From the IMG/VR virus record IMGVR_UViG_3300028388_001540, positions 1-48,189 of that record: 48,189 nt of DNA; one strand, written 5' to 3'. The notes under the pieces were generated by a model, which was not told where the DNA came from, made no database searches, and saw nothing but the letters and a program-made list of their open reading frames with translations. The position numbers and the translations under genes were made by a program. Numbering within the stretch: the stretch's first letter is position 1; every line of letters starts with the position of its first letter. Source of the DNA: a virus. This document shows, one piece after another, positions 11,825-20,888 of this stretch.

Positions 11825-12634
11825 TTATTTAGAAGATTGATTCTTTCTCCAATCGTCTTTTAGTTTTTCTTCCCATACCTTATTTGATACAGTAAAATAG
11901 CTTCCACAAGCTTTAACTTTACATTGCAATTGATGCTTTAATATTCCAGCTTTCGTGTGTCTTGATTTTCTGTAAATTATATTATCAGAACCGCAAGACG
12001 GACAAGAGAAACGACCATGTCCAGTGGCTGCTCCAACATGAATATTGTGATTGACGTATGGCTGTAATTTGTGGAATACGTCCTCCAAAAGTCTAACGTC
12101 CTGTTTGCAATAGGTTACCATCTTGTCCATCGCCTCCGAGCAGTTATCAAGGCAGATAGCTTTCCAATCTCCGAAGCCCATAGGGTTTTTCCCTTCTCCA
12201 AATAATAGGTTTCCCAAATAGTCTAACCTATTTGAGTTGAATCTAAAATGCGTTCTTGCCTTCTTTAAAGTGTCGTAGCTGTTAAGCTTTGGCGGCATCT
12301 CAATGCCATGAATCAAGCATCTGGTGCGAATCCACTTCTCATCGAAGTTATCACCGTTGTGTGCCACTAACTCGTCTGCCATTAGTGCCACATCCATAAA
12401 ACGTTTAAGAGCTGCTTTATCGCAACCCTCATCCCATTCAACGCTATGAACTTCATCCTGACCCTCCCACTTCCAGCAGATGCATATAACTGCTCTTTCC
12501 TTGATGATGTTGTCGTGTGGTATGTTAGCCTTATAACTTGATGACCAAAAGAACCCTATGTTCGGGCTGGTTTCAATATCATAGAATAGACGCTTGAAGC
12601 CATCTGGTGGCATCATAAATTTAAGTTCCTTCAT
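11825..12634 (-). CDS. DnaQ-like 3'-5' exonuclease with C-terminal zinc ribbon
   Basis: 269 residues. The DEDDy exonuclease motifs are visible: FYDIETSP (Exo I, near residue 18), VAHNGDNFDEKW (Exo II, near 92) and VTYCKQDVRLLEDV (Exo III, Y-x3-D, near 175). A zinc ribbon follows (CPSCGSDN...CKVKACGSYF). Such proteins remove nucleotides from DNA or RNA 3' ends by a two-metal mechanism and act in proofreading, recombination or nucleotide salvage. It is the first gene of a leftward operon with the GIY-YIG, 31-aa and 58-aa genes, and it diverges from the terminase operon. Confidence 0.85.
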   Translation of the reverse strand: MKELKFMMPPDGFKRLFYDIETSPNIGFFWSSSYKANIPHDNIIKERAVICICWKWEGQDEVHSVEWDEGCDKAALKRFMDVALMADELVAHNGDNFDEKWIRTRCLIHGIEMPPKLNSYDTLKKARTHFRFNSNRLDYLGNLLFGEGKNPMGFGDWKAICLDNCSEAMDKMVTYCKQDVRLLEDVFHKLQPYVNHNIHVGAATGHGRFSCPSCGSDNIIYRKSRHTKAGILKHQLQCKVKACGSYFTVSNKVWEEKLKDDWRKNQSSK

Positions 12635-12683
12635 ATCTCTTTTAATTTTAATTCTGTAAATATATGACTTTTTAAAAAATCAA

Positions 12684-12709
12684 GGGGCGATACCCGAAAG
12701 TATCACCCC
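12684..12709. promoter_or_regulatory. GC-rich inverted repeat between divergent operons
   Basis: GGGG (12684-12687) and GATAC (12689-12693) pair with GTATC (12700-12704) and CCCC (12706-12709), with one C/A mismatch, around the loop CCGAAA. It lies between the leftward exonuclease operon and the rightward terminase promoter. Read leftward it is followed by TTGATTTTTT, so it could stop transcription toward the exonuclease gene. It could also be an operator. Confidence 0.5.
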
Positions 12710-12749
12710 AAGAAAGGAGAAGGAAGGAACAGGGTCAAAGTTAATGATT

Positions 12750-12757
12750 ATATTTGT
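12750..12757 (+). promoter_or_regulatory. Bacteroidetes -7 box TATATTTG of the terminase operon
   Basis: It is followed by 17 nt before the ATG at 12775, so unlike most boxes here it gives a short untranslated leader. Confidence 0.6.
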
Positions 12758-12774
12758 AACAAACTAAACACTAC

Positions 12775-14709
12775 ATGACCAAGGGGAAGGGTCCAGAAAT
12801 AATAGTAAGGGGAAATCCGAAACCGCCTAAGTTCGTTTGGGAAGGAAAACCGAAGATGACGAAAAAGGAGGAGTCTATTTGGTGGGGTAAAGAGCAAGAG
12901 AAATGGGTAGAAGGTCATGATGGATTAAAGGGGCTTCACTATTTCTACCTTACACAGATAAAGATAAAGCAACCAAGGGGTCAACTTATCAATCCGTGGT
13001 GGAGAGATGTTGATGAGTGGGTTATAGATGAATACTACGAAGCGACAAGGCTCGGACAGGATATCTGCATCTACAAGAGAAGGGGTATAGGTCTGTCCGC
13101 TCTTTTTGGGGCAGGAGTTTCGATGTGGAAGGCGATGATAAGCCCAGGTTCGACATCGCTCCTGACATCAAACAATAGAAGTAAGACAGAAAAACTCTTC
13201 AACGAAAAGGTAGCTGTAGCATACGATAAGCTTGATGAATGGATAAAGCCAGAGAAGAAGTCACAACGACTTACTGGCTACATGACCATTGACATCAAGG
13301 ATCACGAGGGGATGACAACTGGTAATAACTCTAACATCCTTGCAAGACAGACAAGTGATTCAAGGAAGGATGCGTCAAACTTTGAGTCTGAACGTGCTGC
13401 CCATGCGTTCATCGATGAGTTGTTCCTGCATGATTATGCGTCAGAGGTACGTCAGTCCATACAGGCATGTTTGATGGATGACTTTGAAAAAATCGCTCCC
13501 GTAGTGTTCGGTGGAAGTGCTGGTATCGTATCAGAGGAGGGTATCAAAGAAGCTGAACTTATGTGGAAGGAGGCTGAGTCTTTAGGTGTCAGGACCGTTT
13601 TCATACCTGGAACAATGGGTATCAGTAAAGCCCCTGAGTATGATGAGAAGGGTAATCAGACGGGGAGGTTCTATGACTTCTGTCCGAACGGATGGTCTGA
13701 TCAGGAGGGCGCAAGGGAATGGATAGAGAAACGAAGGGAATATCTTGATAAGAGTGATGACAAGCGTGATTACATAGGTTTTGTCAAGTCATACCCAATG
13801 GATATCAACGACATCTTTGAGATGAACAATGTCGGTATCATTCCTGAAGATATCCTACCTAAGATAAACGCACAGAAGAAGATAATCGTAGAGAATCCAA
13901 GACCTGTTAATACATATGATCTTGTTGAGCAAGGTGACAGGGTGATCGCTGTTGCAAATACTAAAGGAAACTACACTATACTTGAACACCCAGTTCAGGG
14001 AGAGCAGTACAGGGCTGGAACCGACCCTATTCCAATGGTTGATACGGACAGCATGGATACCAAAAAGGCGTTAAGCACTGGTAAACGTTCCGTTCACTCT
14101 ACCATCATAAAGCGACCAAGCACACAGGAATACGTTGCCTACTACCAAAGAAGAACCAACGACCCCATTACCATATATCAGGAGACAATGCTCCTGCAAC
14201 GTTATTACAACGACTGCAAGAACATGATCGAGCGTAACGAAGGGAGGGTGTTGATGGATCAGTACAGACAGTTCGGAACATGGTCATACATAGCAAATCA
14301 ACCGATAATAACTGGAGCCAAGTCATTTGATAGGAAAGCCGCCAAAGGATTCCATAAGGACAAATGGAACAGAGATACCATATATAATTTCTTCTTTGAG
14401 TACCTGAGAAATCACGCAAGCAGGATATGGTTCCTTGATATTATCAATCAACTTCCAGACTTCCACGTTAGCAACACCGACCTTTTGGATGCGTTAGTTG
14501 CGTGTGAGCTGTATGATAGGGATGAATACAAGAAATCAGAGAAGAGAGTTTCAGTGAAATACAAGGAAGTAAGCTACACAACTACCGATGAATCAGGAAG
14601 AAGAGTAACAAAGTGGAAGAAAATTCCGATATTTGAAGGAGGTGACGTAATTGCACCTCCAACAGGAGTGGGTATATGGAACACAAGAACGCCAAAGGAA
14701 GAAATGTAA
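12775..14709 (+). CDS. terL: Terminase large subunit
   Basis: 644 residues, the ATP-driven DNA-packaging motor and nuclease. A Walker A-like segment, YKRRGIGLSALFGAGVS, lies near residue 100. The hhhhDE Walker B, HAFIDELFL, has Asp-Glu near 214-215. The C-terminal RNase H-like nuclease shows YRAGTDPIPMVD (Asp near 417) and VSNTDLLDALVACELYD (near 567-580). The Walker A lacks the standard GKT/S, as in many phage terminases. It heads the head-gene operon and overlaps the next small gene by 34 bp. No small terminase is recognised in the window. Confidence 0.93.
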   Translation: MTKGKGPEIIVRGNPKPPKFVWEGKPKMTKKEESIWWGKEQEKWVEGHDGLKGLHYFYLTQIKIKQPRGQLINPWWRDVDEWVIDEYYEATRLGQDICIYKRRGIGLSALFGAGVSMWKAMISPGSTSLLTSNNRSKTEKLFNEKVAVAYDKLDEWIKPEKKSQRLTGYMTIDIKDHEGMTTGNNSNILARQTSDSRKDASNFESERAAHAFIDELFLHDYASEVRQSIQACLMDDFEKIAPVVFGGSAGIVSEEGIKEAELMWKEAESLGVRTVFIPGTMGISKAPEYDEKGNQTGRFYDFCPNGWSDQEGAREWIEKRREYLDKSDDKRDYIGFVKSYPMDINDIFEMNNVGIIPEDILPKINAQKKIIVENPRPVNTYDLVEQGDRVIAVANTKGNYTILEHPVQGEQYRAGTDPIPMVDTDSMDTKKALSTGKRSVHSTIIKRPSTQEYVAYYQRRTNDPITIYQETMLLQRYYNDCKNMIERNEGRVLMDQYRQFGTWSYIANQPIITGAKSFDRKAAKGFHKDKWNRDTIYNFFFEYLRNHASRIWFLDIINQLPDFHVSNTDLLDALVACELYDRDEYKKSEKRVSVKYKEVSYTTTDESGRRVTKWKKIPIFEGGDVIAPPTGVGIWNTRTPKEEM

Positions 14710-14885
14710 GGTGGGTGGGAAGAGACGGAAACAACAAGAATGGAACCTTCTTAGCTGTTGGCTATAAAGGTGATATAAATAACGGTTTGAACACTTACGC
14801 AATAGTAATCAGAAATATTGATGGCAAGGTCGTTGAACTTCCTTTTGCTGCTTTAAAATTCACAACGGATGATACTGGACAATAG
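14676..14885 (+). CDS. Hypothetical small protein between terminase and portal, 69 aa
   Basis: MEHKNAKGRNVRWVGRDGNNKNGTFLAVGYKGD...NTYAIVIRNIDGKVVELPFAALKFTTDD looks like a small SH3-type beta-barrel. It overlaps the terminase end by 34 bp and the portal start by 17 bp, so it is coupled to both. It may bind nucleic acid or the packaging complex, but there is no direct evidence. Confidence 0.6.
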   Translation: MEHKNAKGRNVRWVGRDGNNKNGTFLAVGYKGDINNGLNTYAIVIRNIDGKVVELPFAALKFTTDDTGQ

Positions 14886-17154
14886 TCACAGCCAAGAAAT
14901 AGTCTACGATAGACCAGACAACTATTTCGATAAGAAGAAGATTGAAGAGAAGTACGGAACGATAGAGAATTGGTACGCTCAGAATGTCAGGTACATTGCC
15001 ACTCACTACAACATAGCCGCAAACACGGACGAAGTTAAGCGAGAAGGTAAAAGAAGTACGAAGCGTTGGGCTGAGGAATCTCCAGTTGACCAGATCATCA
15101 ACAACTACAGATACTTCATGGGTACGCAGGAGAACTTCAACTTCGCGTACCTTACTGAGGATGAAAAAGGTGGTGAGCTTCCTGCCCCATACATCAAAGG
15201 TGAGCAGATCTTTGAGCTTATCGAGTATATGCGTGGAGGAATCAGAAAGGTTCTTAATTCCACAAAGGTTACCATCGAAAGCCTTGAGCCATCCAAGATA
15301 TCGAAGAAGATGCAGAAGGTTCAGATGATAAAACTGAAAAAAGACCTTGCTGAGTTCTTCAATCAGACACAGGAGAAGTACGGTATGGGATTCTTCCCTG
15401 AAGGTATTGGGAATAACATTGACCTTGATGAGGCCGTTGAAAAAGTAATGAAGTCCCCTATCGATGAGATGGAGGAGTACGGACTTGACCTTATCAATGA
15501 TATTATCAACAGGAACAGACTGAAAGACCAAATGATGCGGGCGTTCACCGACTGTGCTGTTGGCCGTTATTGTGGTGTTTATGTTGATGAGATGCATGGA
15601 AGACCATACACAGAGGTTATTCCCCCATACAACCTTATACTTGATTTCAGTAACGACTCCGACTATAACGAAACCGCTGAGTTCGTTGGTTGGGTATCGT
15701 TCATGACACCAGAAGAGATCTATTACAGATACGACCTTACAGATGAAGAAAGAGAACTCGTTAAGGAGATGTCTATTACAACTCCAGGGATTGGTTTTGA
15801 ACTCCTTAATCATTACAACGGATCAAGCGGTTCAGATATCGGTTTCAATTGGTGGGGCGGTCCTGATGGTAGAAATTATCGACAGGTTGCAGTAGTAACT
15901 GGATTTTGGATAACAGAGGTTCCAGAGAAATCAAAGATCAACAAAAAGAAAGGCGGCAAGGATATAACGCCAATTCACGGAAACGACTCAGAGCGATATT
16001 CCTACCTGAGAATAGATAGGGCTACACTTATAGGTAACGCCATTATTACAGATTACGGCAGAGACTATAATGTTGTCTACGACTCTATGAACCCAAGCAG
16101 ACCAATGCTACCTGTACGGGCATTCATTCCTAACATGATGATGGGCATGAACCGTTCTGTTGTTGACAGGATGAAGAAACTACAGGATGACATTGACGCT
16201 TACGAGTACAAGATACGTCAGAACATAGGTAAAGACCTTGGTAACGTACTGTTTGTGAACGGAATGAAGGTAGGTGATGGTGATTCCGTGAGAGAGATTA
16301 TCACGAACCTGAAGAAATATGCCATGCACGTTACTGACGGTTCAGACGGTGAAGACCCGAATGTGCTTGACGGTCAGAGACTTGTAGAGAAATTGGACAT
16401 GTCGCTAGGTGGAAATGTATCAATCTACGTTTCACTTATACAGGAGAAAGAGCGAATGATGAAGGAGATCATCAATGCTTCAAAGGTATCCATGGGGCAG
16501 TTGACAAGCTATGTCGGATACGGCTCACAACAGCAGTCCATCAGTCAGAATCAGTTGGGTATGGCAACATACTACGATGGATTCATGACATACTACACAT
16601 ACCTACTTCAGTATATCCTTAACAAGGCAAAGATCATGTTGATGGACATGGACGGAGAAGAAGCTGCAGATATTATGCTTTCAGAGGATGCTGTCAAGTT
16701 TTTCAAGAATACCACGGAGTTCCAATTGGAGGACATGATGGTAAAGGTTGATATTGAGGATGTCATCGATGAGCAGTCACGACAACGGCTACTTACTATC
16801 GCTCAGGCAATGGCTCAGAACGCAGATAAGACAGGATTTGATTGGGATGACTATATCGAACTTGAAACTGCACGTACATACACTGAGTTGAAAGATAAGA
16901 TGACCTTGAAGATCAAGAAACGTAAGATGCAGCAAGAGCAGCAACAACAGATGATGATGCTTCAACAACAGGCAGAACAAGAACGTCAACGTCAGTTCGC
17001 AATGCAGCAGCAGGAAATGGCAGAGGCTGGAAGAAATGCAAGAGAAGAAGCCAAACTCCGCCAAAAGACCATGCAGCCAGTTGCAGATAGAGAGGCAGAA
17101 CTCGCCTATGAACAGGAGCGTCAGCAGATGCCTCCCGAAGGTGGCGGTGCATAG
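14869..17154 (+). CDS. Portal protein
   Basis: 761 residues, assigned by size, position right after the terminase and overall character: long helices, an N-terminal wing and a C-terminal Gln-rich coiled coil (KMQQEQQQQMMMLQQQAEQE...) before PPEGGGA. In this family it would form the dodecameric ring at one capsid vertex through which DNA passes. It lacks the sequence of the smaller siphovirus portals and is closer in length to podovirus and crAss-like portals. The start MILDNSHSQEIVYDRPDNYF lies inside the previous gene. Confidence 0.8.
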   Translation: MILDNSHSQEIVYDRPDNYFDKKKIEEKYGTIENWYAQNVRYIATHYNIAANTDEVKREGKRSTKRWAEESPVDQIINNYRYFMGTQENFNFAYLTEDEKGGELPAPYIKGEQIFELIEYMRGGIRKVLNSTKVTIESLEPSKISKKMQKVQMIKLKKDLAEFFNQTQEKYGMGFFPEGIGNNIDLDEAVEKVMKSPIDEMEEYGLDLINDIINRNRLKDQMMRAFTDCAVGRYCGVYVDEMHGRPYTEVIPPYNLILDFSNDSDYNETAEFVGWVSFMTPEEIYYRYDLTDEERELVKEMSITTPGIGFELLNHYNGSSGSDIGFNWWGGPDGRNYRQVAVVTGFWITEVPEKSKINKKKGGKDITPIHGNDSERYSYLRIDRATLIGNAIITDYGRDYNVVYDSMNPSRPMLPVRAFIPNMMMGMNRSVVDRMKKLQDDIDAYEYKIRQNIGKDLGNVLFVNGMKVGDGDSVREIITNLKKYAMHVTDGSDGEDPNVLDGQRLVEKLDMSLGGNVSIYVSLIQEKERMMKEIINASKVSMGQLTSYVGYGSQQQSISQNQLGMATYYDGFMTYYTYLLQYILNKAKIMLMDMDGEEAADIMLSEDAVKFFKNTTEFQLEDMMVKVDIEDVIDEQSRQRLLTIAQAMAQNADKTGFDWDDYIELETARTYTELKDKMTLKIKKRKMQQEQQQQMMMLQQQAEQERQRQFAMQQQEMAEAGRNAREEAKLRQKTMQPVADREAELAYEQERQQMPPEGGGA

Positions 17155-17179
17155 TGTTGTAAATCAATCAAATAATATA

Positions 17180-17187
17180 TAACTTTG
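17180..17187 (+). promoter_or_regulatory. Bacteroidetes -7 box TAACTTTG, 4 nt before ATG
   Basis: TAACTTTG then TAGA then the ATG at 17192. A TTG at 17157-17159 lies 20 nt upstream of the box and fits the -33 element. Confidence 0.65.
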
Positions 17188-17191
17188 TAGA

Positions 17192-18400
17192 ATGGAAGAA
17201 TTAAAGGAAGAGGTTGTCCAGGATGAAAACAATGAACAACCGCAAGAAGAACAGGAACAGGGTTCTTTGAATTATGAAGTAGAGGTATCTCTTGAAGAGG
17301 ACGAGGAGAAATCAATCGTCTCAAAACTCATGGAGGACAACCCAGGCAAGGATGAGGAAGAACTCTCCGAGCAGATCAATGAACTGAAGTCAAAGGTGCT
17401 TGAGGATAAAAAAGCTCAGGCGATTGATGACCTTAAAAGGATCGATGCTGTTAAAGAGCGTGAGGGTAATTCCGAACTGTCCGATGAAGAGGCATGGGAA
17501 ATCGTTCTTCAGGAAGAGCAGGAGTCGCAGCAGGAGTCACAGCAGGAGTCGATATTGAAAGACCCTTTCAGCCTTGACAATGAGCCTGACAAAAAAGAAG
17601 AACCAACCGTTACGGAATCTCAAAAGCTTCAGGAAATGGAGCAGAAGGTTCAACAGGCGGAATCAGTTCTATCAGACCCTCTTATTGAAGGCTACTTGAA
17701 ATACAAGGAATCTGGAAACGGAAACTTCCGAGAGTATTTGAAGTCTTTTGAGCTTGACAAGGATTACGACACCATGTCCGACAAGGATATTTACAAGCAA
17801 GGTGTTGCAAAGCTCGGTCTTACAGAGGAGGAACTTGAGTATGAACTTGACAGGTTCGATGACCTTTCTCCAGCACAGAAGAAGATGGAAGCGCGAAAGA
17901 TGCGTGAAGAGTTGAAGCGTGAGCAGGAGGACAGGATCAAGAACGTTGCATTTGAGAATAATCAGCAGACAGCTGAGCAACAGAAGCGAATGCAAGAGAT
18001 ACAAAAGAAAAATCACGAAGAGTTCGTGGGACTTACACAGAGCATGACTGGTAAGGGTTATTATGGTTTAGATCTCACCGAAGACATGACCAAGGCCATT
18101 CATGATCACGTAATCTCAGGAAAAATAGGTTTCGTAAATCAAGACGGTACAGTGAACGTCAAGAAGATGTTTGACTTTGCTGCTTGGGACCTGTTCAAGA
18201 AGGATGTCCTTCAGAATAAGGTTCATCAAGGCAAGGTAAAAGGTCAGAAGGCGGAGTTCATCAAACGTGCAGCACCGAAAAGAACTGGTTTAAAAACCAC
18301 AAAAGTAGGTGGCCGTGGAAATGACTACAACTCGTACCTGAAGGCAAGAGCAGAAACCAAATCAAAGATGGGTGTTAGTGGAGGGAACATAACACTTTAA
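17192..18400 (+). CDS. Putative capsid scaffold protein
   Basis: 402 residues between portal and capsid, the usual place of the scaffold. The N-terminal third is very acidic (MEELKEEVVQDENNEQPQEEQEQ...) and contains QESQQESQQES repeats. The middle is strongly helical and likely coiled coil (EARKMREELKREQEDRIKNV...EQQKRMQEIQKK). The C-terminus is basic (KGQKAEFIKRAAPKRTGLKTTKVGGRGN). That charge layout fits scaffolds whose basic tail binds the capsid protein. It has its own near-leaderless promoter, which may set its level apart from the portal. Confidence 0.7.
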   Translation: MEELKEEVVQDENNEQPQEEQEQGSLNYEVEVSLEEDEEKSIVSKLMEDNPGKDEEELSEQINELKSKVLEDKKAQAIDDLKRIDAVKEREGNSELSDEEAWEIVLQEEQESQQESQQESILKDPFSLDNEPDKKEEPTVTESQKLQEMEQKVQQAESVLSDPLIEGYLKYKESGNGNFREYLKSFELDKDYDTMSDKDIYKQGVAKLGLTEEELEYELDRFDDLSPAQKKMEARKMREELKREQEDRIKNVAFENNQQTAEQQKRMQEIQKKNHEEFVGLTQSMTGKGYYGLDLTEDMTKAIHDHVISGKIGFVNQDGTVNVKKMFDFAAWDLFKKDVLQNKVHQGKVKGQKAEFIKRAAPKRTGLKTTKVGGRGNDYNSYLKARAETKSKMGVSGGNITL

Positions 18401-18422
18401 ACAAACTTAAAAGAAATCTAAA

Positions 18423-19796
18423 ATGGCACAAAATAGCCCTTTAAACGTTGCAGACAACCTAACGGTTCGTGCGTTGTCTGACCGAAACGATTTCCGAAAT
18501 GTATATGACCTTTCAGGAGGTTATAACAAGTTCGGGATGATCGTTAACATTTTGAACATGCCTTTCGGAGGCGGTAAGCAGTTCGATACTGACAAATATG
18601 AGAAAGCTGTAATGGGTCGTGGACACGTTATTGCTCAGGTTGCTGCCGCAGGTGGTAGTCAAGTTGGTAATACAATTGTTCTTCCATTGGCTCCGCAGGG
18701 TACTCCTCCTGCTCCAGTTGACAGCTTCCGAGTTGGTGACGTTGTAGTTGCTGCTGATCACAGTGTATCAGGTAAAGTAATTGCTGCTTCTCCAGGTTCT
18801 ATCACTATTGAGCCTACTGAGTCCACTATTGCTGATATGCTTACTGCGTTCTCTGCTGCTGGAACTTACGTTAAGGTATTGGGAGACAGCTCTCCGAACT
18901 TCTACTCTGATGGAAAATCTCCATTGTATGAGTTCCCAGAGTTGATCTACAACTACTCTGCTGTTAAGCGTGACACTTACTTGGCTTCACGAAGAGAGAA
19001 CATCAAGTCTCGTATCTACTACAAGGACAAGTTCTGGGGTGATGCTCAGTTGGACCTTATGGTACAGCGATTCCTTCGTCAGATGGAGAAGCAGATGTTG
19101 TTCTCAAACCAAGCTCAGTGGACATCTCAGGTAGGTGGTCTTTCTGACATGAACGGTGGTGTTCGTTGGTCTATCATCAACCGAGGTGGTGAGTACCTTC
19201 CACTAGCTTCTGCCTTGACTCAGGCTCAGTTCGACAACTTCCTTGCTAACGTATGGAGCCGTAAGGCAAGCCGAACTACTCCTATCACCTTGTTCATGGG
19301 TCGTGGAATGATGCAGCACATTCAGCGTAACTTCACTGATGGTTACATCGAGCAAGCTGGTACAATGAACACATTCGGTGGACAAGAGGTGAAAGGTGTT
19401 GATGTACGTATGTACGCTATCGCTGGTGTTGAAGTGGCAATGGTTGAACTTCCAGTTCTTAATGATACTGAGTTCTTCCCAGAGTTGACTTCAGTTGCTG
19501 GTCTTAGCAACCCATACCGTCAGCAGCACACGTTGTTCGCTCTTGACCTTGATCCTATCGAAGTTAAAGGCGGAGGTCTTGCTCCTGCTATCGAGAAAAT
19601 CTACCGAGGACCTGCTGAGTTCTACGCTGGTTACATCAAAGGTATGGCTGATGCAGGTGTACCTACTGTTGACAACTTCGCAGACTACAGTGTTGATATC
19701 GTAAGTTCAGTTGACGCTCACCGAGTTGACGTTATGGCTGACAACGGAATCGACATGATCGGTAAGTTCAGTGGATTGATTGAATTGATAGCCTAA
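18423..19796 (+). CDS. Major capsid protein
   Basis: 457 residues directly after the scaffold. The protein MAQNSPLNVADNLTVRALSDRNDFRNVYDLSGGYNKFG... has a mixed helix/strand core and a strand-rich insertion (residues about 95-150, FRVGDVVVAADHSVSGKVIAASPGSITIEP). The long helix-rich block KDKFWGDAQLDLMVQRFLRQMEKQMLF is compatible with the HK97 fold. Codons shift to highly expressed choices (GGT, GCT, CGT), consistent with the most abundant virion protein. Assignment rests on context, size and codon use. Confidence 0.8.
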   Translation: MAQNSPLNVADNLTVRALSDRNDFRNVYDLSGGYNKFGMIVNILNMPFGGGKQFDTDKYEKAVMGRGHVIAQVAAAGGSQVGNTIVLPLAPQGTPPAPVDSFRVGDVVVAADHSVSGKVIAASPGSITIEPTESTIADMLTAFSAAGTYVKVLGDSSPNFYSDGKSPLYEFPELIYNYSAVKRDTYLASRRENIKSRIYYKDKFWGDAQLDLMVQRFLRQMEKQMLFSNQAQWTSQVGGLSDMNGGVRWSIINRGGEYLPLASALTQAQFDNFLANVWSRKASRTTPITLFMGRGMMQHIQRNFTDGYIEQAGTMNTFGGQEVKGVDVRMYAIAGVEVAMVELPVLNDTEFFPELTSVAGLSNPYRQQHTLFALDLDPIEVKGGGLAPAIEKIYRGPAEFYAGYIKGMADAGVPTVDNFADYSVDIVSSVDAHRVDVMADNGIDMIGKFSGLIELIA

Positions 19797-19822
19797 TTAC
19801 AAACTTTTAAAAAACATTCAAA

Positions 19823-20803
19823 ATGTCTACACAAAATTTACCATACATTGTAATTGTAAATAACCCAAGTGGAACTCCAGCAGATACTGCTGAGGTTTCT
19901 GGGGCTGATGCAGTATTTAAAGACGGAACTGGCACTGAGGTTTACAGGTTCAAAACAAGCAAAGGAATTGATTCTGAACTAAAATTCGGATTGATTGAAA
20001 GTGCTAAAACTGGAACATTCACCGTTGCTTCTGTTTCTGCTGGTGATGAATTTTCATTCATTATCTCTCAAGATACAGATGAAGTTGGTGGAGATGGACT
20101 TATTCAGGTTGAAGCTTCATATGTTGCATCTGCTGGGGATACAGTTACTGACGTTGCTTCTGCTTTGAAAGATGTAATCAATGCTAATGTTCAGTTGAAA
20201 GTAACAGCAAGCAATGTAGCTGGTGTTCTTACATTGACTGCTGACACTGGATACCCATTGTACACTATAAGCATACCGTCAAACGCTCTTGGTTCTTTTA
20301 CAGAAACAACTGGTACAGCGGTTTCTCCAACTGGTAACTCAACAACTGGAGAACTTACCACTCTTACATTTGCAGCTCCAGTTGCTGTTTCTCCAGGGGA
20401 CACTATTAGCGCATCTGGATTTAGTTCAAATAACAATGATTTCGTTGTTCAAGATGTAGCTGGTAACGATGTTGTTATATTCGCTGATTCATCTGAAGCT
20501 CCTGGTGGTACTGCTGGTGATATCATTCTTTTAGCTCAAGACAAAAGATTTGATTCTGATGACTTGATTGCTGAGGGTGTTGAAGCTTCTTTCCAAAGAG
20601 ACGCTAACGGAGTACCTATTCAGCTTGAGGCTAATGAAACATACCTTGAGGCTTCGTATTCATTTATGGCTCCAAAGGGATACGGTGGATTTAACAATCA
20701 AACAAGCGATCAAGAGCATTTGCTTAAAGTTTATGTTAAACAAACTGATGCTGACATTGATGATGCGGTCGATGGTTTGAAAAACGTTATCGCAGCTATC
20801 TAA
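19823..20803 (+). CDS. Beta-rich virion protein (head decoration or tail-tube-like)
   Basis: 326 residues made of at least two beta domains. The first has the pattern GTFTVASVSAGDEFSFIIS...GDTVTDVASALKDVINA, common in phage virion proteins. The second (TLTFAAPVAVSPGDTISASGF...NDFVVQDVAGNDVVIFAD, about 178-222) resembles modules in the 21910 and 24410 products. Its place directly after the capsid gene and its similar codon bias suggest an abundant structural protein such as a capsid decoration protein. It ends at a strong terminator. Confidence 0.65.
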   Translation: MSTQNLPYIVIVNNPSGTPADTAEVSGADAVFKDGTGTEVYRFKTSKGIDSELKFGLIESAKTGTFTVASVSAGDEFSFIISQDTDEVGGDGLIQVEASYVASAGDTVTDVASALKDVINANVQLKVTASNVAGVLTLTADTGYPLYTISIPSNALGSFTETTGTAVSPTGNSTTGELTTLTFAAPVAVSPGDTISASGFSSNNNDFVVQDVAGNDVVIFADSSEAPGGTAGDIILLAQDKRFDSDDLIAEGVEASFQRDANGVPIQLEANETYLEASYSFMAPKGYGGFNNQTSDQEHLLKVYVKQTDADIDDAVDGLKNVIAAI

Positions 20804-20824
20804 GCATATCCGTACATTTTTAAG

Positions 20825-20856
20825 AGAGGTGGCAGTTTTGTCACCTCTTTTTTTTA
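20825..20856 (+). terminator. Rho-independent terminator after the capsid unit
   Basis: AGAGGTG (20825-20831) pairs with CACCTCT (20842-20848) and is followed by a run of T. Confidence 0.88.
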
Positions 20857-20888
20857 TCTTTATGTTGTTAATTAACTAATACTTTAAA

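Noticed and set aside
14860-15813. 317-codon frame on the minus strand opposite the portal gene
   Set aside because: Its composition is that of an antisense shadow (Val, Leu, Phe and Ser rich), and the portal frame on the other strand continues far beyond it with normal codon use.
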